Below the pieces are notes generated by a model. The model saw only the letters and a program-made list of their open reading frames with translations. It had not been told where the DNA came from and did no database searches. This document shows positions 6,163 through 9,862 of a DNA stretch of 9,862 nucleotides, piece after piece. Each line of letters starts with the position of its first letter. The first letter of the stretch is position 1. The DNA is taken from contig DAOVTR010000030.1 of assembly GCA_030633015.1 (NCBI GenBank), positions 1-9,862 of the forward strand, read 5' to 3'. Source of the stretch: Bdellovibrionales bacterium. GTDB lineage: Bacteria; Bdellovibrionota; Bacteriovoracia; Bacteriovoracales; Bacteriovoracaceae. Position numbers and translations under genes: made by a program.

Positions 6163-7970
6163 TCTGTTTTAGTAGAATCTACTACCTCTGATTTATCCTC
6201 TTCTTCAAGACTATCATTATTTTCGTTTTCATTTCCTTTCTTTTCCTTGGCCTCTTTATTACGTTTTTCATGCTCTTCTTTTTCTTTTGTCCTCTTATTA
6301 TTTAAATCTGTAAAAAAGATCTCGTTTACAAACTGTCGGATCTTTTTCTTTTCATCCTCTCCAATCGAGTGGAAAAGAGCGTGATATAAATTCTTTTTAG
6401 ATTGGGAAACAAATAACTTACCATCATCTTGAACCAAAGACATTTTCAAGTTAACTGGAAATTTCAGACTAAACTGAACACCTATAAACTCTTCTTCAGC
6501 CAAAAAAGTACATTCTGACTCTGTCATACTCTGTAAAATAATATCGTATGAACACTTCGCATGACTTATAGGAAGTGTTCTTTTGGGGTAATATTTTTTT
6601 TCAGCAAAATCACTGTTAGTAAGTCTTCCATATTTTTTAGGGTCTTGTTTTCTTAATTGTAGAACTTTAGTCTGTATTGCTTTTTCTAATTTTTTTTCTT
6701 GTCTACTTTCATATAGATGAGCAAAATCTACAATTTGAGACAGTTCCATTGGAGATGCGTGCGCTAAAATCATCTTATATTGAAAACTATCTTGCAAAGA
6801 TTGAGATGAAAACTTTGTTGTATTAAAAACTAAGATAAATGGATTATAACTTTCCATTGTCTTAATCTTTTTAACTAGTAAAGTCAGTTGCTCAATTGAA
6901 TTTTTTTTAGTTATATCTTTTTCTTCTTTTTTAGGTTTAACTGTTGCAACTGTTTCATCATCATCATCGTCATCGTCATCTTCAATTTCTTCTTCAAAGT
7001 ATTGAAACCCAATTAAATGAGGCTTAACTACATCTAAAATCTCTAAATCTTCGAGTTCCGTTTGACATCTTATATTATAAGGATAAGTTTCAAATGGTTT
7101 AGCATTCTCGTCAAAAAATAACATCTGCTGATCTATTAACATTATTTTTGTTTTTTTAGGAAGCGACCCACCAATATTATCTGCAACCCAAGTTATTAAT
7201 TTTTTTTTCGTATGTTTTAAGTTTTGATTATACTCATCTACCTTTTCTTTATTTACCATTTCAGTTACTTTAGGATCTCCATCAATTTCTTCTAATTCAG
7301 GCTTATCAACATAGACATAATCGAGGTCATAAGAGTAACGATAATCATAATATAAATCAGTGGTATAACTATTTCTAACTATATATTTTATTGAAGGTAG
7401 AATCTTTTGAGGAATTTTGCTTGTAACCTCAATTACCTCTCCTTTGTTCAATTTCATATTACCTTCAACATGAATATATTCAGGAGTAATATAACTAACT
7501 CGAAAATGTTCAAACATTTCAGCTTCTCGAGCAAACTTAGCATTTGCATAAGTTGGTTTTTTTACACTTTTAGCGTAAGCAATATAGCAAGGATCATAAA
7601 CAACATCACTCATTTCTCCACATTTTACATGTGAAAAAGAGATACCTATTGCATTGGCCTGAATAAGCTGTTTTTCTTTATCAACAAGTCCAACAAAGAC
7701 TGTTGAATTAAAAGAAGATTCTCTTTTTAAAAGTCTTGCAAGTCTAGTTACTTGATCTGGCATTAATGAAAAATCTAAATATCCAATCGTTAAATTTTCA
7801 ATCCCTAACATTTGAACAAAAATTTTTGAATAATCATTTTGATCTGAAATAATAAGAAATTCGAAATTTTTTTGACTGTAAGTATCAAGATATCTTTTTT
7901 TTATTTCACTGAAATAATTATCGTCGCTACCGACATAAACAATATGATCTACTTTAGGGCCATCGGCCAT
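6159..7970 (-). CDS. Uncharacterised protein with two receiver-like and two PilZ-like domains
   Basis: The function is not known. The protein has 603 residues from the ATG at 7970; a GTG two codons upstream (7976) is possible but lies within the ribosome site. It has no signal peptide or membrane helix, so it is probably cytoplasmic. Numbered from the ATG, the N-terminal part (about 7-125) resembles a response-regulator receiver: HIVYVG, LIISD and a YLDFSLMPD stretch with D66 as a possible phospho-acceptor. A PilZ-like segment (about 155-220) contains [10 protein letters not shown]...NKGEVIEV. A second receiver-like fold (about 274-425) contains KIMLIDQQ, then KPHLIGFQ with Q where Asp is expected, and FILVFN. 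It is interrupted by an acidic linker with eight aspartates (331-338) and a lysine-rich stretch. A second PilZ-like segment (about 465-555) contains [16 protein letters not shown] and ends [13 protein letters not shown]. Neither PilZ unit shows the c-di-GMP-binding RxxxR motif. The tail (555-603) is highly charged. The domain calls come from pattern reading alone. Confidence 0.75.
   Translation of the reverse strand: MADGPKVDHIVYVGSDDNYFSEIKKRYLDTYSQKNFEFLIISDQNDYSKIFVQMLGIENLTIGYLDFSLMPDQVTRLARLLKRESSFNSTVFVGLVDKEKQLIQANAIGISFSHVKCGEMSDVVYDPCYIAYAKSVKKPTYANAKFAREAEMFEHFRVSYITPEYIHVEGNMKLNKGEVIEVTSKIPQKILPSIKYIVRNSYTTDLYYDYRYSYDLDYVYVDKPELEEIDGDPKVTEMVNKEKVDEYNQNLKHTKKKLITWVADNIGGSLPKKTKIMLIDQQMLFFDENAKPFETYPYNIRCQTELEDLEILDVVKPHLIGFQYFEEEIEDDDDDDDDETVATVKPKKEEKDITKKNSIEQLTLLVKKIKTMESYNPFILVFNTTKFSSQSLQDSFQYKMILAHASPMELSQIVDFAHLYESRQEKKLEKAIQTKVLQLRKQDPKKYGRLTNSDFAEKKYYPKRTLPISHAKCSYDIILQSMTESECTFLAEEEFIGVQFSLKFPVNLKMSLVQDDGKLFVSQSKKNLYHALFHSIGEDEKKKIRQFVNEIFFTDLNNKRTKEKEEHEKRNKEAKEKKGNENENNDSLEEEDKSEVVDSTKTD
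6170..6184. repeat. Perfect 15-nt palindrome just past the convergent stop codons
   Basis: TAGTAG-AAT-CTACTA can fold into a 6-bp hairpin in either transcript, 7 nt beyond the rnfA stop and inside the last codons of the minus-strand gene (Val-Asp-Ser-Thr). The plus strand has TTTT before the stem but no T-run after it, so it is not a classical intrinsic terminator. It could still act as a transcript-end or RNA-stability structure. A chance palindrome is equally possible. Confidence 0.3.
6957..6980. repeat. Trinucleotide (ATC/GTC) repeat encoding eight aspartates
   Basis: Eight consecutive ATC/GTC units on the plus strand are read on the minus strand as eight GAT/GAC aspartate codons in the linker of the double receiver/PilZ-like protein. 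The mixed GAT/GAC codons indicate it is not a pure microsatellite. Any expansion or contraction by whole units would keep the frame. Confidence 0.8.
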
Positions 7971-7973
7971 TAA

Positions 7974-7982
7974 CACCTTCTT
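7974..7982 (-). promoter_or_regulatory. Shine-Dalgarno deciding the start of the double receiver/PilZ-like gene
   Basis: On the minus strand AAGAAGGTG precedes the ATG at 7970, with 5 nt between the AGG core and the ATG. The upstream GTG at 7976 is part of this site and would have no spacer. This favours the ATG as the start. Confidence 0.55.
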
Positions 7983-7991
7983 ATATCACAT

Positions 7992-8000
7992 AATATACCA
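7992..8000 (-). promoter_or_regulatory. Candidate extended -10 promoter element
   Basis: On the minus strand TGGTATATT resembles an extended -10 (TGnTATAAT). It lies in the 108-bp AT-rich gap between the winged-helix gene and the double receiver/PilZ-like gene, and would start a transcript with a leader of about 15 nt. No convincing -35 lies upstream. The gap is about 80% A+T, so this is tentative. Nothing else was recognised in the gap. Confidence 0.25.
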
Positions 8001-8084
8001 GTTTATATTTTAGCCTAATATCGATTTTATACCTCAATAAGGCATAAAATTCCTATAAGATGTTATAAAAAAAATTAGTATATT

Positions 8085-8510
8085 TTAAATTTCAAAATCA
8101 TCATATGTTTGTATAAAAAATTCATCTAGCTCTTTGGTAAAATATTTTCGTACAAAGTACTGGCCTGAACGGACAGTATTAATAAACCCATACTCCTCTA
8201 ACTTTCGAAGTGCATGATAAACATCATCCAAAGAAGCATTTAAAGATTTTGCCATTTCAGTGTGAGATAAAAGTTGAGAAATCCCATAAATTTTGTACAA
8301 ATTTGTTCGACACCAGACCTGACGATACAGATACATCAAAACCATTATCTCTACTCGACTAAGTTTATACTGAACCAAAATTTGATCAAAAAAGAGATCA
8401 GGGATATCTGATGAACTTGCCGTATTAAGTCTGCTATCTACATCAGATTCAACACGCCTATGATTTTTTTTCGATCGATGATCCGCCAAAATTGTATGCA
8501 AATCAACCAT
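8085..8510 (-). CDS. Small winged helix-turn-helix DNA-binding protein, probable regulator
   Basis: The product has 141 residues of a type I cannot name. The N-terminal 30 residues are polar and basic (HRSKKNHRR). Residues 42-75 form a helical region, and a helix-turn-helix lies at about 80-110: LLSHTEMAKSLNASLDDVYHALRKLEEYGFI. This is the classic winged-helix pattern, with a wing at about 110-122 (NTVRSGQYFVRKYF). The acidic C terminus ends in DDFEI. This arrangement resembles MarR/GntR-like or plasmid-replication-type winged-helix proteins, but no effector or dimerisation domain is evident. The start is firm: a perfect AAGGAGG lies 6 nt before the ATG. The gene follows the lysR-like gene after 94 bp excluding its ribosome site, with its own candidate promoter. 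The double receiver/PilZ-like gene lies downstream on the same strand, so it could be a target or partner; that is inference only. Confidence 0.8.
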   Translation of the reverse strand: MVDLHTILADHRSKKNHRRVESDVDSRLNTASSSDIPDLFFDQILVQYKLSRVEIMVLMYLYRQVWCRTNLYKIYGISQLLSHTEMAKSLNASLDDVYHALRKLEEYGFINTVRSGQYFVRKYFTKELDEFFIQTYDDFEI

Positions 8511-8516
8511 TTGAAG

Positions 8517-8523
8517 CCTCCTT
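8517..8523 (-). promoter_or_regulatory. Perfect Shine-Dalgarno AAGGAGG of the winged-helix gene
   Basis: AAGGAGG on the minus strand is separated by 6 nt (CTTCAA) from the ATG at 8510. It is the strongest ribosome site in the window and fixes the start of the winged-helix gene, predicting efficient translation. Confidence 0.8.
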
Positions 8524-8576
8524 ATAGATCGGCCCTCAACTTATGCTCTCACATATATCAATCAATTTCCAGTTAA

Positions 8577-8605
8577 ATTATTTAGGCAGTTTTTTCCGCT
8601 TGCAA
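8577..8605 (-). promoter_or_regulatory. Candidate sigma70-like promoter of the winged-helix gene
   Basis: On the minus strand TTGCAA (8600-8605) and AATAAT (8577-8582) are spaced by exactly 17 bp, matching the consensus at four and five of six positions. Transcription would begin near 8570, leaving a leader of about 60 nt. The site lies just downstream of the lysR-like stop codon, so the winged-helix gene may be a separate unit. This is the best promoter-like match in the window but is untested. Confidence 0.4.
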
Positions 8606-8620
8606 GAGATAAAAATATTC

Positions 8621-9526
8621 TTATACCGCTGACAGTGGATTATCACATGAAGTCAAATGTTTTATGGTTTCTGAGATCCTAAAAAGCTCTTCACTGTCTT
8701 TATGATAAACTAAATAAAATCTTCCCAACGGGAGTGCTGCTGACTCCCCAAGAGTATTCACTTTATCTTTATATACAGATCGTCTTAAAACATGAGTAGG
8801 AATAATTGCAACTCCAAGTTCATTTATTACAGCTTGAAGCATATTCCCGTGAGAATTAATTGAGTATTTTACATTTATTTCTTTTGGAACTTTTCCAAAA
8901 TATTGCTTACACCATTTAAAATAGAGAGGATCATGAAAATCAAATACTACAGTAGGATATTCTACAAGCTCTTCTAAAGTAATATTTTTATTAATTAAAA
9001 ATTTATCTGACTTAGGAAAAACTAATGTTGAATTTTCTTCTCCTAATAAAACTCTTTCACCTGACGATGGTAAAAATTCTTCTGGGAGAATTATCATATC
9101 TAATTTTAAATTTTCAAAATCTCGAATAAGATCTTCTTCAAATCCAAGAGTTATATTTACAATTAAATTTGGATTATCAACAGTAAAATTTAAAAGTTCT
9201 GATGCAAGCCATGACTTACCTATTCCAGTTAATGCACCTATACGCACTTTTCCTGACATGGAATTTTTATCATAAGTGATCTCATCTAAAGTTTTTTCTA
9301 ATTTATCAAGAAACTCTACTGCTAACTGATGTAGTTTTTGTCCTTCAACCGTAAGATGGATTTGTTTACCTGCCCGTTTAAAAAGCTTTATACCTACTTT
9401 TTTTTCAAGATTTCTAATACTTTGACTTATAGCTGATTGAGTTACTCCCAACTCTTCAGCAGCACGAGAAAAACTCTTAAATTTTGCTAATGCTACTAAA
9501 GTTTGAAATTGAGATGTCTCTATCAT
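8621..9526 (-). CDS. LysR-family transcriptional regulator
   Basis: The product has 301 residues, the usual LysR length. The N-terminal winged helix-turn-helix is unmistakable: FQTLVALAKFKSFSRAAEEL, then GVTQSAISQSIRNLEKKVG to about residue 45, followed by LFKRAGKQIHLTVEGQKL and a linker helix to about 90. Residues 92 to about 290 form the periplasmic-binding-protein-like effector domain, beginning GKVRIGALTGIG and containing the family pattern NELGVAIIPTHVL (about 235-247). The effector cannot be told from sequence. The ATG lies only 3 bp after the stop of the EF-G gene and has no good Shine-Dalgarno, so translation is probably coupled to fusA. Most LysR genes are divergent from their target; here the neighbour lies in the same direction, so the target is not evident. 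Confidence 0.93.
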   Translation of the reverse strand: MIETSQFQTLVALAKFKSFSRAAEELGVTQSAISQSIRNLEKKVGIKLFKRAGKQIHLTVEGQKLHQLAVEFLDKLEKTLDEITYDKNSMSGKVRIGALTGIGKSWLASELLNFTVDNPNLIVNITLGFEEDLIRDFENLKLDMIILPEEFLPSSGERVLLGEENSTLVFPKSDKFLINKNITLEELVEYPTVVFDFHDPLYFKWCKQYFGKVPKEINVKYSINSHGNMLQAVINELGVAIIPTHVLRRSVYKDKVNTLGESAALPLGRFYLVYHKDSEELFRISETIKHLTSCDNPLSAV

Positions 9527-9529
9527 AAA

Positions 9530-9862
9530 TTAATCTGTTGAAAGCTTTTCTTTCCTTGCAGTCATTACTTTTTCTGCAACATTTCTAGGACACTCTTCAT
9601 AATGATCAAATTCCATTGTATATGAAGCTTTACCAGCACTCATTGATCTTAGGTCTGTTGAATATCCAAACATCTCTGACAATGGTACAAAAGCATTAAT
9701 AATAGCATCTCCAGTATCCGTAGTTTCTGATCCTTGTATAACACCTCTCCTTGAAGAAAGATCACCTATAACCGAACCTTGATATTCATCTGGAGATTCC
9801 ACTTCTACTTTCATAAATGGTTCAAGTAGTGCTGGATCACCGCCATTAATTCCCTGTCTCAT
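9530..9862 (-). CDS. fusA: Elongation factor G, C-terminal fragment (runs off the window)
   Basis: The last 110 residues of EF-G, the GTPase that drives ribosomal translocation, are visible; the gene continues beyond the right edge, so the ATG at the very end is probably internal. Domain V signatures are clear: [29 protein letters not shown], then [42 protein letters not shown]. The GTPase domain lies outside, so it cannot be decided whether this is the main EF-G or an EF-G2-type paralogue; the gene symbol is therefore provisional. The coding end is intact, with a short basic tail and a TAA 3 bp before the lysR-like ATG. Confidence 0.92.
   Translation of the reverse strand: MRQGINGGDPALLEPFMKVEVESPDEYQGSVIGDLSSRRGVIQGSETTDTGDAIINAFVPLSEMFGYSTDLRSMSAGKASYTMEFDHYEECPRNVAEKVMTARKEKLSTD

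Noticed and set aside
7407..7634. Plus-strand open frame opposite the receiver/PilZ-like gene
   Set aside because: It lies wholly antisense to a long well-supported gene, has no ribosome site or recognisable motif, and reads as a shadow frame.
8054..8078. TATAA-GATG-TTATA inverted repeat with an adjacent A/T run as a terminator for the winged-helix gene
   Set aside because: On the minus strand the T-run comes before the repeat, not after it, and the stem is only 5 bp of A/T.
8609..8624. 16-nt AT-only near-palindrome over the lysR-like stop codon as a terminator
   Set aside because: The stem has no loop, a G-T pair and only A/T pairs otherwise, and no T-run follows; it is likely chance in AT-rich DNA.

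Overview
The window is AT-rich and densely coded. By inference it comes from a Gram-negative bacterium with a respiratory, cytochrome c-making lifestyle. The rnfBCDGEA gene order, the long RnfB, degenerate receiver/PilZ-like proteins and the AT-rich base composition fit a Bdellovibrionota-type organism (Bacteriovorax/Halobacteriovorax-like). That assignment is a guess from gene content; the window has no rRNA or other marker that would settle it.

Plus strand, 1-6162. The window opens inside a CcsA-type heme-handling cytochrome c biogenesis gene. Its stop codon directly abuts the start of an RseC-family gene (SoxR-reducing / Rnf-associated membrane protein). After a 145-bp gap with a weak candidate promoter comes a complete, tightly packed rnfB-rnfC-rnfD-rnfG-rnfE-rnfA operon, with junctions from a 4-bp overlap to 3 bp gaps. 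It encodes the ion-translocating ferredoxin:NAD+ oxidoreductase. RnfC carries the NADH/FMN site and two [4Fe-4S] clusters. RnfB is the ferredoxin-side Fe-S subunit. RnfD and RnfG carry covalent FMN-threonine motifs. RnfA and RnfE are the paired membrane subunits with a central Fe-S site. The main oddity is RnfB: its last ferredoxin domain has lost all four ligands expected for one cluster but keeps the four for the other.

Minus strand, 6159-9862 (read right to left). First is the C-terminal part of elongation factor G (domain V). It is followed after 3 bp by a LysR-family regulator, then a 141-residue winged-helix protein with a perfect Shine-Dalgarno and its own candidate promoter. Last is a ~603-residue cytoplasmic protein that looks like two successive receiver-like + PilZ-like units with degenerate active sites and an eight-aspartate run. 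Its stop codon overlaps the stop of rnfA tail to tail, so the rnf operon and this gene converge with no intergenic space.

Functionally the left half is one electron-transfer module: heme/cytochrome c maturation, redox regulation (RseC) and Rnf energy conservation. The right half is translation plus regulation. No mobile elements, CRISPR arrays or tRNA/rRNA genes are seen, and no gene-free stretch exceeds about 145 bp.
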